Positions 19,147 to 32,065 are shown, counted from the stretch's first letter. The stretch: 64,000 bases of DNA from Neostapfia colusana (GCA_030760725.1 JASWHV010000013.1:35560699-35624698), one strand, 5' to 3'. The notes: generated from the sequence alone by a model not told the origin. A program made the numbers and translations.

Positions 19147-22100
19147 CTAGGAAAACAAATCCGAAAACTGTGCCTTAAGCTCGTCTTCTCGCTCCCATGT
19201 AGCTTCCGCTTCCGAGTGATGCTTCCACTGCACCTTGCACATCCGGATTCTTTTATTTCTTGTGAGGTGTTCCATTGTCTCCAAAACCTTGACCAGTTGC
19301 TCGGCATAAGAAAGATCCTCTCGTACATCAACCTCATTCATGGGTAACATCTCTTCGGGCGTCCACAGACATTTCTTGAGCTGTGACACATGGAATACGT
19401 CGTGCACATCCGATAGGCGAGCCGGTAGTTCTAGTTGATATGCCACTTCGCCTTTCCTCTCCAGAATCTGAAAGGGTCCGATGTATCGAAGTGATAACTT
19501 CCATTTCACCTTGAACCGACGAAGTCCTCGGATAGGGGACACCTTGAGATAGACATAGTCCCCCACGTTGAAAACGAGCTTTCTTCTCCGTACATCAGCA
19601 TAGCTCTTTGGTCGGGTCTGTGCTATCCTCAAATTGTTGCGGATTTCCCTCACTTTCGCCTCGGCTTCTTGTAGTACCTTGGGCCCAAACACTTTACTTT
19701 CCTTTGTTTGGTTCCAAAATAGTGGAGTCATGCACTTCCTTCCATACAACGCCTCAAATGGTGACATCTTCATACTAGCCTGATAGCTGTTGTTATAGGA
19801 GAACTCCGCATACGGTAAGTTCTTATCCCAACTCCTATTGTTCTTGAGCGCACACGCTCTCAGCATATCCTCAAGGATCTGATTGGTTCTTTCCGTCTAC
19901 CCGTCAGTTTAGGGGTGATAGGCAGAACTAAAATTTAGATGAATTCCCATGGTTTCATGTAACTTCTGCCAGAACCTTGAGGTGAACTGTGTCCCTCAAT
20001 CTGACACTATCTTCTTTGGCACTCCATGAAAACGTACGATCCTTGACATGTACAATTCCGCCAATTTGGATCCGCGGTAGCTTTCTTTCACGGGGATGAA
20101 ATGAGCTACCTTGGTTAGCCTGTCGATGATGACTCATATCGAATCATATCCTGATTGGGTCCTGGGTAGTCCCACTATGAAGTCCATACCTATTTCTTCC
20201 CATTTCCATTCAGACACTTTGAGTGGTTGCAATAGTCCCGCGGGTCGTTGATGTTCTGCTTTCACCAACTGACATGTGTCACATAGGGCAACATGTTCCG
20301 CGACATCTCGCTTCATGCCATACCACCAATATCTGCTCTTGAGGTCATGATACACCTTTGTGCTCCCAGGATGAATGGAATAGTCAGAATCATGAGCCTC
20401 CTTCAAAATCAATTCATGGATCTCCTTCACCTCAGGCACACAAATTCTTTTCCCATGCCACACCGTACCTTGTTCATCCTCTCTGAACCCAGGGGCTTTA
20501 TTTTCTTTGATGAGTTCTCTAATCTATTGTATCTTTTCTTCATTCTTCTGACCGTTGCGTATGTCTTGCTCTAATGTGGAGTCCACTTCCATTGCGATGG
20601 CCTCACCACTATTCACCAGACATAGATTGAGTTTTGCAATCTCTTCCTTCAATTTTGTAGGCATGTCCTTCGAACTCAACATGTGGACCTGCACTTTCCG
20701 GCTTAAAGCATCCGCTACGACGTTCACTTTCCCAGGATGATAGTTGATGCCCACATCAAAGTCGTTGATTAGCTCTAACCATCTCCTTTGTCTGAGGTTG
20801 AGATCTGGCTATGTGAAAATGTACTTTAAGCTCTTATGATTCGTATATATCTCTGTCCTCTTCCCCATCAAGTAGTGCCGCCAAATCTTCAATGCGTGTA
20901 CCACTGCGGCTAGCTCTAGGTCATGCGTAGGATAGTTCTTCTCGTGTTTTCGGAGCTGCCGGGACGCATAAGCCACGACATGCCCCTCTTGCATGAGAAC
21001 ACATCCCAACCCGTGTCTAGAGGGCATCGCAGTACACCGAAAAATTCTTCTGCGTATCTGGCATAACTAGCACTGGGGCTGTTGTCGATCTTTTCTTCAG
21101 TTCTTGAAAACACGTCTCACTCTGCGGTGTCCATGTGAATGTGATTCCCTTCTCTAACAATTTTGTTAGGAGTCTCGAAATCTTGGAGAAACCCTCGATA
21201 AACCGTCGATAATACCCAATCAATCCTAAGAAGCTTCGAACTTCCCCGACATTTTCAGGTGTCTTCCACTTCTGCACATCCTCGATCTTGGCGGGATCTA
21301 CCGAGATTCCTCCCTCCGAGATTTTATGTCCTAAGAAGGGAACTCTCTTCAGCCAAAATTCACACTTGCTCAGCTTGGCATATAGTTGGTGTTCTCTCAA
21401 CTTTTGTAACACCAATCTTAAATGTCCCTCATGTTCTCCTTCATCTTTGGAGAAGATGAGAATGTCATCAATGAAAACCACCACAAATTTGTCCAAATAT
21501 TCCATGAATACCTTGTTCATGAGATACATGATGTATGCCGGGGCATTAGTTAGCCCGAACGGCATGACGGTGTATTCATATAGCCCGTACCGAGATACGA
21601 AAGCTGTCTTTGGGATGTCGGTTTGCCTTATCTTCAGTTGGTGGTATCCCGAACTGAGATCAATTTTTGAGAACACACAAGCTCCCCTCAACTGATCAAA
21701 TAAGTCTTCAATGCGGGGTAACGGGTACTTGTTCTTGACGGTTACTTCGTTCAACGCACGGTAGTCTACGCATAACCTTTGGGTTCCGTCCTTCTTGGGC
21801 ACAAATATCACTGGAGCTCCCCATGGTGAGGAACTAGGACGAATATACCCCTTCTCCGTCAATTCTCTTATATGTTCCTTGAGCTCTTCCAGCTGTTTGG
21901 AGTCCATCCGATAAGGCCTCTTGTATATCGGGGTTGTTCCAGGCACTAGTTCAATCGCGAATTCTACTTCACGATCGGGGGGCATACCTGGCAACTCCTC
22001 CGGAAAAACGTCTGGATATTCCCTGACAATCCTGATCTCTTCCACTTCCACCTCAACTTGATTGAGTTTAAGGTCCCTCCTAGGTTCTTGTACAGATATG

Positions 22101-22597
22101 AACTTCACTCTTGTGCCACTAGGGTGAGTTAGTTCCACCGTTCTTGTCGAACAATGGATGATTCCTTTATGTTTGGTCAACCAATCCATATCCAAAATAA
22201 TATCTATCCCTTGTGAGTCTATCACTATGAGGTTTGCAGTAAATACTACCCCACTAATGTCTAGATTCACCTTGGGACACACTTGTCTTGTCCTTATTTC
22301 TCTCCCTGGAGAGTTCACTGCTAACATATGGTTCATTTGGGTTGTTGCTAGACCGTGCTTCTTAATAAACCCTTGAGCAATGAACGAGTGGGTAGCACCA
22401 GAATCGAACAATAGGGTTGCAATGTGTAAATTGGCAGGAAACTTACCAGTTACCATGTCAGGTGCCTCTTGCACTTCCTCCATGGTCACGTGGTTCACCC
22501 GTCCTAGCATCACATTCTGCTGTTGTGGCTGCATGGGCTTCTTCTTTGGGCACTTATGGGCGTAGTGCCCCACTTCGCCACAGTTGAAGCATTGCAC
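19147..22597 (-). pseudogene. Element F pol: zinc knuckle, protease, RT, RNase H, integrase, chromodomain
   Basis: The longest open part (22597-21017) holds the zinc knuckle CFNCGEVGHYAHKC, the protease FDSGATHSFI and most of RT with an intact FIDDIL box. A frameshift near 21020 separates RT from RNase H. Downstream nonsense codons in the restored frame lie at 20809, 20524, 20134, 19996, 19909 and 19898. Several are simple C-to-T or G-to-A changes of Q, R or W codons. Integrase motifs are still legible: IHPGSTK, CDTCQLVKAEH, DFIVGLP, and SD followed by a stop where SDRG is expected. The tail resembles a chromodomain (VQWKHHSEAEATWE). It is non-functional but complete in layout. Confidence 0.93.
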
Positions 22598-22612
22598 CCC
22601 AACTTTAGGTGC

Positions 22613-23617
22613 CTACCCTTTGTTTTCTTGGGGTTGGTTCGGTGGTCCTTGTCCTGCTGGTCGAGGTTGATATGTGGGGCGAGGCTTCTGTACAAACTGA
22701 CGCTGCGGCTGTGCTGGTGCTGACGGAGGCCTGAAATTCAGGTTGTACCCTCTAGGTGCTGAGTAGGGTACCACAGCACGGCTCGTCTGCCCTGCGGGTT
22801 GCTGCATCAGACATGGGCTTGTGTTGCTACCTGAGGCTTGGTGTGACCATCCCGCCTTCCTCTTGTTTTCATTCTCCAAGGCCTTCAGCTTCCTCTCCAC
22901 GACAAATGCTCTGTCTACCATCTTTTGGAAGCTTTCATACTCGTTGGAGAACATTGCACATTGCATTTCCATAGTAAGTCAATCCACAAAACAGTCCTGT
23001 TTTTGCTCATCAGTTTCGATGTCCCGTGGTGCATAACGGGATAGTTGGGTGAACTTAGTGAGGTATTCCCTCACCATCATGTTTCCTTGCTGCAGTCCCA
23101 AGAACTCATTTCTCTTGTTTTGGAATTCACCCCTTGGTATGTAATGGTTGCGGAAACTGCGCTTGAACTCTTCCCAAGTGATGTTCTCGGGGTCATGATG
23201 GGCTGCCACGTAAGCGGTCCACCAATCAGCAGCAGGTCTATGCAATTGGTGAGAGGCAAACAGCACCCTCTCATACCCTTGGCATTGTCTGATCCTCATC
23301 TTGCTCTCAATGGTCTTTAGCCAGTCATCTGCCTCCAGAGATTCAGCAGCACTTGCAAACTTTGGAGGTTGAGTCCCCAGAAACTCACTCAACCTTGGTT
23401 GGCGTGGTGCCGCTTGTGGGGGTGGATTTTGGTGCAAGTTGGCCGCCACTTGAGTTATACTCTGGATGAGCTGATTCTGATTTTCAAGCATTTGGTGGAT
23501 AGGATCAGCTCCTTCACGGCGACCGCCCCTGTCTTGTCCTCCAGAAAGATGAGGGTTGCCAGCCTCATCGTTGTTGTTGGTGGGGTTGGCACCACGACCC
23601 TTTCCTCTTCCAGCCAT
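22613..23617 (-). pseudogene. Element F gag (two nonsense codons)
   Basis: This is in one frame with the pol segment. The start is M-A-G-R-G-K-G-R-G at 23617, followed by a basic and Asn-rich head. A retrotransposon Gag domain follows (PPKFASAAESLEADDWL, TAYVAAHHDPENITWEEF, FRNHYIPRGEFQNKRNEF, LGLQQGNMMVREY). Nonsense codons are at 22979-22981 (TGA) and 22613-22615 (TAG). After the first, the frame continues into the Gag C-terminal region and a Pro/Gln-rich linker that leads to the zinc knuckle in pol. The ATG is directly preceded by TAG, which may be an in-frame stop or an acceptor AG. Confidence 0.92.
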
Positions 23618-23955
23618 CTATCATGATCAACCAAATGTTAACTTAAAGCATTATGTATTAACTTCCCAAATTGCTTGTTTAAACTTAAACTTTTGAGGCC
23701 TTAATATATTAAACATTTTCTGAGGGTTTCACGTAGATTTTTGGGAGTCACGTCGCACGCGAAAATAAATGCACTCTTAATTCATAGGGGTTCACACATC
23801 AAAGCAAAGCAACCTAAAGATGAGGTTGTGGACAAATGCCCATGGCTTCCACAACTCACTTCACACACCAAACATTAACACACAAATAACTAAGGTATTG
23901 ACTCAACTACTCGATAACCTGTTGAAACAAGGGAAAGGACTCTAAACGACTCGTA

Positions 23956-24726
23956 TCACTGAGCTGGCTCTTCGGGGTCTTCCTCATTATTGTGGCTGCC
24001 CTCTGATTCCGCTTTGGGTGGGGAAGCTGCTGGTGGAGAAGTGCGGCGACGCTTGCTCGCCCGGCGTTCTGGAGAGTCAGGAGTCCATGTGTCATTCACG
24101 GTGACACACAGTTCATTCCCATCTCCTCTTTCTCTCGCCTTCAAGCTGGCTCGAAGCAATGCCTCGGTCTCCTTCAGGGTGTCACGAACATCCTGAAGCT
24201 CCTGCTGACACTCCTGCAGTCGAGTGCTGAGCATAGCAGCATCCTCCAAGCACAGGTCCATGTGCTCATGGGAAGTCCCCTGCTGCACTGGCGGGTACTT
24301 GTACTCCGCTGTACCACTCTCACGCTGGAGGACATACATGTACACAGTCCTGTCCAGGTGGCGACGGTAGATGTAACTCTAGCAAGTGATGGCCTCCCAG
24401 GTGACATCCTTCTTGGCATCGACCTGTGTCGCTCGACAAGCTGGAGAGCGGTGGATCTTGAGCAGCTGATTTTCATGGATAATCCTCATTTCTGAACTCC
24501 ATTCTTCCAGCTTCTCACGGATGGTCCGGGTGGAGCTGTAGTGTATGACTAGCTTGCCCGTATTACCGGCGGCGTGGAGCATACGCCGTAGACGGCGCAA
24601 CAAACCTCCTACTGCCAACCCATAGGAGTGGTACGTCACCGGACGATTCTCCTCTCTCAGGGCAAGGGCAACTACAGGAACTCTCCCTCCGGTGGACTTA
24701 CGGGCGGTGCGGATCATGCGAACCAT
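23956..24726 (-). pseudogene. Accessory ORF upstream of gag in element F (one nonsense codon)
   Basis: Two segments in one frame, 24726-24379 and 24378-23956, are split by a TAG at 24379-24381, giving about 256 residues. The first part has a basic head, an Arg-rich helix-like stretch (LLRRLRRMLH), EEWSSEMRI and VTWEAITC. These line up with EEWKAEVTI and AAWDALTG in G, and more loosely with WTIHVEV and AARDTMSR in A. The second part has a likely coiled coil (LSTRLQECQQELQDVR, LKETEALLRASLKARE), a basic patch RRASKRRRT that could be a nuclear localisation signal, and an acidic end. The ATG follows CATGTTTTAG, an acceptor-like sequence, as in A and G. Function is unknown. Confidence 0.72.
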
Positions 24727-24925
24727 CTAAAACATGAAGCATTTAAAATCAAGTTAGATAAGATTTAAACAAAAATCGTGTTTTGAATAGAGTTGGGGCA
24801 AGATGAATAAAGTGACCCCATTAAATAACACCTTCAACCCACACCTTGTAAAATAGTTTTTAAGAAAATAGGGTCCTTAAATACGTCCATTTCTACCTAG
24901 GTCCACGTCCCTACGGGCAACCTTG
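24727..24925 (-). other. Element F leader (short)
   Basis: Only about 200 bp separate PBS and accessory ORF, against about 1.5 kb in A and D. I see no ORF and no copy of the A/D leader block. Confidence 0.6.
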
Positions 24926-24937
24926 GCTCTGATACCA
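24926..24937 (-). other. Element F primer-binding site (tRNA-iMet)
   Basis: The minus strand reads TGGTATCAGAGC, 4 bases inside the LTR boundary at 24942. Confidence 0.95.
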
Positions 24938-24941
24938 CTTC

Positions 24942-27900
24942 TGTCACACCCGGTTTCTCTGAAGAATAACCGAGTGAATATCACATGTATGCCAGGATCA
25001 TTTTCTCATACATGTGATGACAAATAGTGAAGCATCATCATATTACAAGCCAAGTGTTCGAATATAAATAAGTCTTACATAACATACATCTTGATGGACG
25101 ATAATAGTTCATAACATGTAAATAAAACAACAGCGGAATATAAATCTTGTGGGCTCCATCACAGGCGTTGCCTGGGGGACTCCGTGAACTTAGAATCCTT
25201 CTTCGGGACCAAAGTATTGGTGATTGAACACCACATCATCCCCTTGACCTGAGCAGCAATTTAAACCAACAGAAAAGCAAGTTTGAGTACCGTTGGTACT
25301 CAGCAAGTGCGGGAAAATAATGTCATGCATGGCTAGAGCAAGGAGAGGTTGAACTCATGGTTAAATCACTACGCCATTAATACCTATCACCTTAGCTTAT
25401 TAAGCACCTACATTACTACACAGGTGAAATGGTCCCAATCTCCCAACCCATCATCAAATCAAGTAAACATAGTCTCCTCTCCAATGTTAAGCTTCCCGCT
25501 TAACATCCACAACTTCCCAATCCATCATCCTCTAATCATGAATAAGTCCAAGCTGCTCTTGACCGTGAGCACGACTGTCATGACAGTTTTGACTATGCAG
25601 AGTTTGCACCACTGTACCCACATGTAGTGATTTCATCCCCCGTTGCCGGGTGGACTAAAAGAACCTCCATTATGCCAGTGGCCGCGAACCACATTCACAC
25701 TTCCCAGGTGTTTAGCCAGGAGATCACTACGGGGCCTTTACAAAGGGATTCCCGATGAGCGTGGGCCCACTGAGGTTCCACCCCTAACAGCATACAAGAG
25801 GCTCCAACCCCGCTGCAGTGGCCCCCTCTTGAGCCTTGCGGTTCATATGGTAGTCCAGCTGACACCTATTCCCCGAACCAACCAAACACCCATACTACGC
25901 CGGAGATACACCTAATGAATTGGCCAAGCTGCCCCATCTCAGCATGTGGTTGGCACGGTAAAGCCAGGTTACATGCTCCATGAACCGGTCCTTAGGATCC
26001 AGGCAAGTACTAAACACAAACCCAAGTCTCGTGCACACAGCACCAACCAAATCATCCAACTTGCCTCGATCCCTACCTCTACATAGCTCATAATATCTCA
26101 ATCAAGAGTAAGGTAAATAAGTTGATGATCCCATATCCCACTTATCCCATTCTAAGCATGGCTAAGCATAAATAGTATGAATGAATGACATAGTAAAATA
26201 AATCCCAACCCAAGCTACAAGGAAACAAGATAATGCAATTCTAGCGAAACTTCCTAGCATGGGTATCATATTCGAAATTGACCATGCAAATTAATTCTAA
26301 CTACACATCCTAGTATAGCATCAAAGTGGTCAAGGACACTTGCCTTCTTCCTGCTGCTGTGGGAACGGAAAGTCTTGGTCTTGGAAGGGGAGAACTTGCT
26401 CTGGGGCAGGTTCTACTCAAGCCAATACACATAGGAAAAGAAAACAACAATCCATAAACCATAGTCCACATTTCCACTTCATGCAAACCACACATACATA
26501 CATATGAAAGCCATTCACATTTCTAAGTGTTGTGGTTACCCTATATGTGTTGATTTTAGGCCTACATGCACTTTTAAACATATGTATATTATTTCTAACT
26601 TTTGTATTCAGATTTCTATTTTCACACTATATATGAATTTCCAATTTGAGCAAATTCTTTACATTTAATTGATACACTTCTTAGCCACAAAGTTTGCATG
26701 AAAGATAATTTCCTACTCCAAATAGGTTTTCAGATCTTCTACAAAATCCTAAATTGAAGTTTTTGGATTTGGAGACCTCATTTATCATTTCCTAATTATG
26801 CATACTTATTTTCCTATATTTTCAGATTTATTTTCTATGCCTAAAAGTGAATTTTAATATTAAAATAGTAAGGCATATCATCTAAACGGAATAGGTTCTG
26901 ATCTAAAATGTTCAATAAAATATTTTTGAACTTCATCTCTGATGTGAAACAATTTAAATTTATTTTACTAGTTTTTAGAATTATTTCCTAGCCTAAAATG
27001 TGTCTCTGGAGATAATAAAAATGAGCAACACTTAGGCAGATTTATTTTCAGCCTAAAATCTATTTTCAACTCATTCTAAAGTTTTTCAAGTGCTAGGAGA
27101 GTTTAAATTTATATTTGCACATGTGTTTGCATCACCATTTAAATTTAAATCCTAGTCACATGTTCAAATTTCTAAATTTAATATCCTATAGGGTCTAAAA
27201 GGCAAATCCACCCTACTGCAGGGTTTAATTTACTATTTCCTAAAATTTCAGGGGCCTAATTACATATAACAGAGGGGGTTTCCTAATTTTTATTAAGTCC
27301 AGGGGCTAAAACTGAGTTTTAAATGAATTTACATAAATTTCTGAAGGTCCAGGGGCTAGATCAGAAGTTTCTGGGGCTAGCTCGTGTTTTCCGAGATCCC
27401 CAGGGGTAGCGCGTAAGAATCCCGGTCTTTATAATGCGGGGCTGATGTGGTCCGTTGGATTTAAAACAGACGGCTCAGATTAGATGGCGGAAGCGGTACG
27501 CGTCGGTTTTATTTCTACCGTGTGATTTAAAATAGACGGCCCTCAAGGGGCCACGTCGCCCTGACCGGAATTCACCCGCGCGTGCGGGGGCGCACGGCGG
27601 CAGAGGCGCGATCTCGCCGGCGAGTTGCGGATCTTCATCTACAGACGCCAACATCCGCCTTTTTTGGTAGCAAACGGCAGAGGGGAGGAAGGGGGCCTCA
27701 CCTCAGTGATTTTCTTGATCCCTACGTGGCTAGATGGGGTCGGCGGCGAGCTTCAACGGTGATGGTCTTCAGTGCACGTCAAAGTGGCAGTTGGGGCGGT
27801 GATCCCTTCGAGCTCTCGGGTTGTAACGCTTCATTGGGGTCTAGAGATGGCACAGCGATGATTAGGGTGGGTCTATACCGTGAAATTCGAAGGTTTCACC

Positions 27901-28523
27901 GGTGGGCGGCGGCGGTACTCACCGGCGAGTGTCGGGTTCGTCGTTCTCGGCGGTGTTTCCTTCCGGGATCAGCGTCTACAGCTTGTACGCGGTGCTGCGG
28001 GGTTACTAGATCGGTTGGACAGAGGGAAGCGGCGATGCCCTCGGGAATTTCTAAACTCAACGGCGGCGGTGCTCACCGGGAGAGAAACTGCTCATGCGAG
28101 GGGTGGGCGGAGGGGACATCTGTTTTATCAGGCCGGGGGCGCGGGGGTTTGTTGCGATTGAGCAGGACGGCACGAGCGATTCGGTGTTGGGTCGAGCGCG
28201 AGGAATCCGGGAGCATCGGGTGTGATCGGTGTGAAGGAACCGAAGCGGTTGGGGGCGCGCGCGAGGAGAGGGATGACACACGGGCCCCGCATGTCAGTGA
28301 GAGGGGGAGTGGGGGGCGCGGGTTGGGCTGGCTGGCGCGGGGTCTTGGGCCGGCTGGTGGGTTTCGGCCCACTGGCCGGTTTCGGTTTTCTTTTTCTTTT
28401 TCTCTTTTCTTTTCTGTTTTGATTTGAATTTGAATTCCAGTTTGAATTTGAATTGCTTTATCACATGCATTACATCCAAAAAATTTTAAAATTCCCCTCT
28501 TTAGCAGGTTTTGGGATGTTACA
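24942..28523 (-). repeat. Element F 5' LTR (3582 bp)
   Basis: Collinear with 15589-19101, apart from substitutions and small indels. One indel is near 25810: the 5' LTR has CCCCGCTGCAGTGGCCCC where the 3' LTR is shorter. The U5 hairpin is at 24980-25018 and the CTTGCTGAG hairpin at 25284-25306. The palindrome-like TGACA...GGGCCCC...TGTCA is at 28274-28296. It ends GATGTTACA at 28523. Confidence 0.95.
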
Positions 28524-28528
28524 GCCAC
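28524..28528. repeat. Element F target-site duplication, right copy
   Basis: gccac, matching 15584-15588. Confidence 0.93.
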
Positions 28529-31500
28529 CTTCCACCCCGAGCTGTTAAATGGCACCTCAATCCTAATTACCACCTCCTTAACACAAAACCGCCGAGTTCT
28601 GGCGTTCCCGAGCCCTAGAACACCTCCACTGCGGTGACCTAACTTAAACCGGTGATCGGGCGTTAGTGGACAGCTCGCCGCAGCGTGTTTCACGCCCGAG
28701 CGAGCACTGAAACGGGAGTGCATGACCACCGTGCTGCTTCCACCCAAAGCTTGGAGCAAACCATGGAGCGTAGCCGGCGAATTTGAAGTTTTTGCTCCGG
28801 TGTACACAACCCGAGCGTCCGGTACGGGAACCCCGAATTCTCCCCCTCTAATTGTTCTTAGCACATCAAACTTTGTGCATAGAAGCTGGACTAGCCGGCG
28901 ATCATATTGTCTTTAGCAACCCTAGCATGAAACCCCCTCAGAGCGGCAGAATTTGAGTTTTTCCGAACACTTCTTCGGCGGGACCAATCGGGCACACGGT
29001 GCGATCCATTTGCCGCCGTTTCCGAGCTAGTTCGAGGTCATGCCAAGCTTTGCAATCACCCACTGGTGCTGTAGAGCAAGTTAGGCGATCTTTTGGCGGG
29101 CTAGAACCCTCGGCCCGACAGCGCCAAAGTCCAACTGAGGCCGCCGCACGTCGCTGGGGTACTTCCGGTCACCAGCAGCTCGAACAAGTACCACAGTCGT
29201 GTTCCCCGGCCTCCATAACGCCCTAGCAGCGAGCCCCAGCTCAGATGGCGGCCAGAAACGGTCGTCCAGCGAGCAGCCGGTTGCTCCGGCGACGGGGAGC
29301 ACGCGGACGCGGGAAAGCAGCCGGAGGAAGAAGAAGGAGGCATGGGCCCCGGCTGTCAGCGGCTCAAAAATTTAAACTGTGATTGTCTGTGGCCCGGATC
29401 CTCTGTGCAGGCGTGCTGAGAACCGTGTGACCCGGTGTGGCTTCGATTCCAGTGGCTGGAGTTTAAATAGTGGACCCAGTTGAATTTCAATAGGGAAAAT
29501 AATTCCAGAGATTGCCACAACTTTGGAAAATCATGTCTTTATGTAGGTATCTCCAAATTGAGTGATTCAAATTGGGTTTGATTCATTTTGCAAAGATCTA
29601 TCCAAATATGAACTCTAAATTGTATGAAATTCAATATTAAATTCTTGAAAATTCTTTGAAATTTTTCTGAAAAAGAATTATTGAGGGAGTTTGATTCATC
29701 CAAAAATCCTCAAATTTTGCCAGAATATTGTTTAGCATATTGTTGACCTTTTAGAAAATGTTCAGCTCATTTGAAGATCATTTGAATAGGAATCTGCTAA
29801 ATACAAACTGCTGTGTTCATAAGAGTCCAGAAACATCTTCAGAAAATGTTGCCCACTTAAAAAAATTCTTCTAGGCAATTCATAGCTCCAAAAATCATAG
29901 GAAAATTTAGGCAAGCTCTCTGAGACATACTTGAAATTGTAGTTCCCTAAATTGGGCATGAAAATGCACAGTACTTCAGAATTAATTCTTTTGAATAGAA
30001 ATTCTTATGGAATTGTTCTGGAGGAACTACTCTAGTAAAAGGTCTAAATTTTGGATCAATGTACTTTGATGTGACCAGGAACTCACATGTAAATTATCAG
30101 CTCAAGTTGATAATTAGAACTTCCTGTTCTTGTTCTCCATACTTATGTGTATGGGGAATACATAAGAGACATTGTAGGAATTATGGAGTACACAATTTGA
30201 CTCCACATTAGCTGCAATTTGGCAAGCTAAATCCCTAGGTGTTATAGAACATGCTATAAAAGTTTTGAGGCCATTGGACTTCTTGTTCTTTAGTTGCATT
30301 CAAATCTTTTCAGCTCATCTTTTATGGTCATTAGGAAAGTTAGCTAGTGTATAGCTAAAACACTAAGACCAATTTAGTTCTTTCATAATTCTTTGCAAAA
30401 CAGAGGCAAAACAAGCCATTCTTGGCATTTGCACACAACCTCTGTTCCTAAGAAATCCAGTCTTTAATTATGTCCATTGCATTCTATAAAACATGTGCAT
30501 ATACATGTCATTAGGATTCAAGACGAAGGGGGTTCGAAGGAGCGATTCATTGAAGTGGATCATACTCTGGAGAATCAAGGGTTGATCAGCAAGGATCACT
30601 AACTGACTATATACGACTACCCTGCAAAACAGGCATGCTCCGGTTTGCATTTAACAGCTTTCAAGTTTTATTTTGTATTCACTTTCGGTTAAGATATGAA
30701 ATGTGCATTAGGTCTAGTGCCTTGATACTCCTCTTGCATAACCAAATGGACCCATGGAGTGTTGGGTAGATGTCTTTTATCATGTAGGACTGCCATGCTT
30801 AAGTAAGGTTTGGTAGAAGTCAAGTGGTGAGATACTACTCGCATGATCAGGACAACAGGGGCATACGGGATTGGTTCAGAAAATGTGTAGCAAGTTAAAG
30901 TTGAGACCGGAAGGTTGTAGGGGCAGCAGGACATAGGGGCCTGGGTGCTATAGACCTGTCCGTGTCGGTCAAGGACCGATCCGTATGCGGACCTGTTGAG
31001 CAAGTTTGAGTTGTGTACCGGACTCATGCTGATTATATGGGACCCAGTAAACCGACGTACCTCAGGAAGCTTGCTTTGAGCCTTTTCGGGTCGCCTCAGG
31101 CGAGACGGCCGGTGTGCAGTATGTGGGTAACATTCTCACGATATCTCATGTCGGTAGGTGCACCATGACAGTGGCTACTGTACGGGGCGAATTGATCGAT
31201 TCAACATGGCTGAAACGGGGGAAAGGCTGCCACGTACGACGTCAGTGATGGTTGCTGTAGGCAACGTCGAGTACGGGCGTACGTGTCGTGTAGTCCGGGT
31301 GTTATTGATTCGAATCACCGTCGCTCGCGGAAAGGACCGAGCGTACTTGTTCTCACAGTCATGACGTAGTAAGAACTTGCATGAGATAGGAACTAATCAT
31401 TATGGTTTTAAGTTTCATAGTAGCTTTGTGATGGATCTTGATGTATAGGTAGCGCAAACTGATTCATATACACCGTGAGCAAATTACATAGGGGGGAAAG

Positions 31501-32065
31501 CATTTCATGTTTGATTGTGGACTCCCGATGTGGCGTGCCCAAGGTCATTCTTAAATTGCTGCTAATAACACTTGAAAGTAGGGATTCACTTTTAGGAGAG
31601 TTTATTATGCATTATGCCATCCTACTTTATGTTCATAACCTCATGTAGAGTTTCATGACTAGGGTGACGGTTAAGTCTTGCTGAGCGTTATGCTCACGGA
31701 TGTTATCCGAGTTTTTTGCAGGTATTTGACTTCATGCTTATGAGAAGGGATGCCGATGAGACTCGGAAACCCCGAGTGGTTACTCAAGAGCATCGTCGCC
31801 GCTGCGGTTTGTTCTTCATGTTGCTAGTAAGAAACGTCCACGGGCTGGACTGTTTCTTTGTTGCTAAGTTAGAAATGAGTCGTGAGAGTTACAGTCTTCC
31901 GTTGTAGTTTATTTTGAAATATGTATTTGTAAAATACTCTACGCTTCCGCAAACAGATTTATGTAATGTGATGTGTTTCCTCGACCCGTGTGCTGTTGGG
32001 TGCCGCATATCACGGCACCACCCGACAAGGTCCTGCCGTGGCCGGGCATTCGGCGGTCCCCCACA
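28529..32065 (+). repeat. Element C 3' LTR, second part
   Basis: This resumes the LTR interrupted by F and ends CGGTCCCCCACA at 32065. The total LTR is about 4.3 kb. It is GC-rich to about 29450 (promoter/leader zone; GGGCCCCGGCTGTCAGCGG near 29344), then AT-rich. Toward U5 it has TTTGATTGTGGA (31511-31522), the CTTGCTGAG hairpin (31677-31696), TTTTTTGCAG/GT (31712-31722) and a U5 hairpin GGTGCCG...CGGCACC (31999-32019). D and E share this order. Confidence 0.88.

Larger units (their letters stand above)
15589..28523 (-). mobile_element. Element F: complete 12.9-kb chromovirus with decayed genes
   Basis: Minus-strand element with LTRs at 15589-19101 and 24942-28523, PBS 24926-24937, PPT 19102-19117 and a gccac duplication on both sides, inserted in C's 3' LTR. 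The first 180 bases of the LTRs differ at about ten positions, so it is clearly older than A. It has an accessory ORF upstream of gag, then gag and pol, all with nonsense or frameshift mutations. The encoded proteins differ from those of A-D (for example YKRPYRMDSKQLEELKEH), so it is a separate family of the same chromovirus group. H is a solo LTR of the same family. Confidence 0.96.
12614..32065 (+). mobile_element. Element C: chromovirus remnant split by A and F (5' half outside window)
   Basis: Plus-strand element. Visible parts are the pol 3' half (12614-14739), a PPT (14791-14802) and a 3' LTR in two pieces (14803-15588 and 28524-32065) separated by element F. Its LTR, gag, protease and first half of RT must lie left of element A, outside the window. 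It is the same broad family as D by pol sequence (shared LKW-SP...HEVRSFLGLAGYYRRFIPSF) and by LTR start TGTAAAAGTCCC. C inserted into A-like LTR fragment I at 32066. Confidence 0.88.

Noticed and set aside
27582..28427. 281-codon ORF in the GC-rich part of F's 5' LTR
   Set aside because: The equivalent 3' LTR sequence is broken into several frames. Composition is Gly/Arg-rich as expected from GC-rich DNA, and it runs antisense to the element's transcript.
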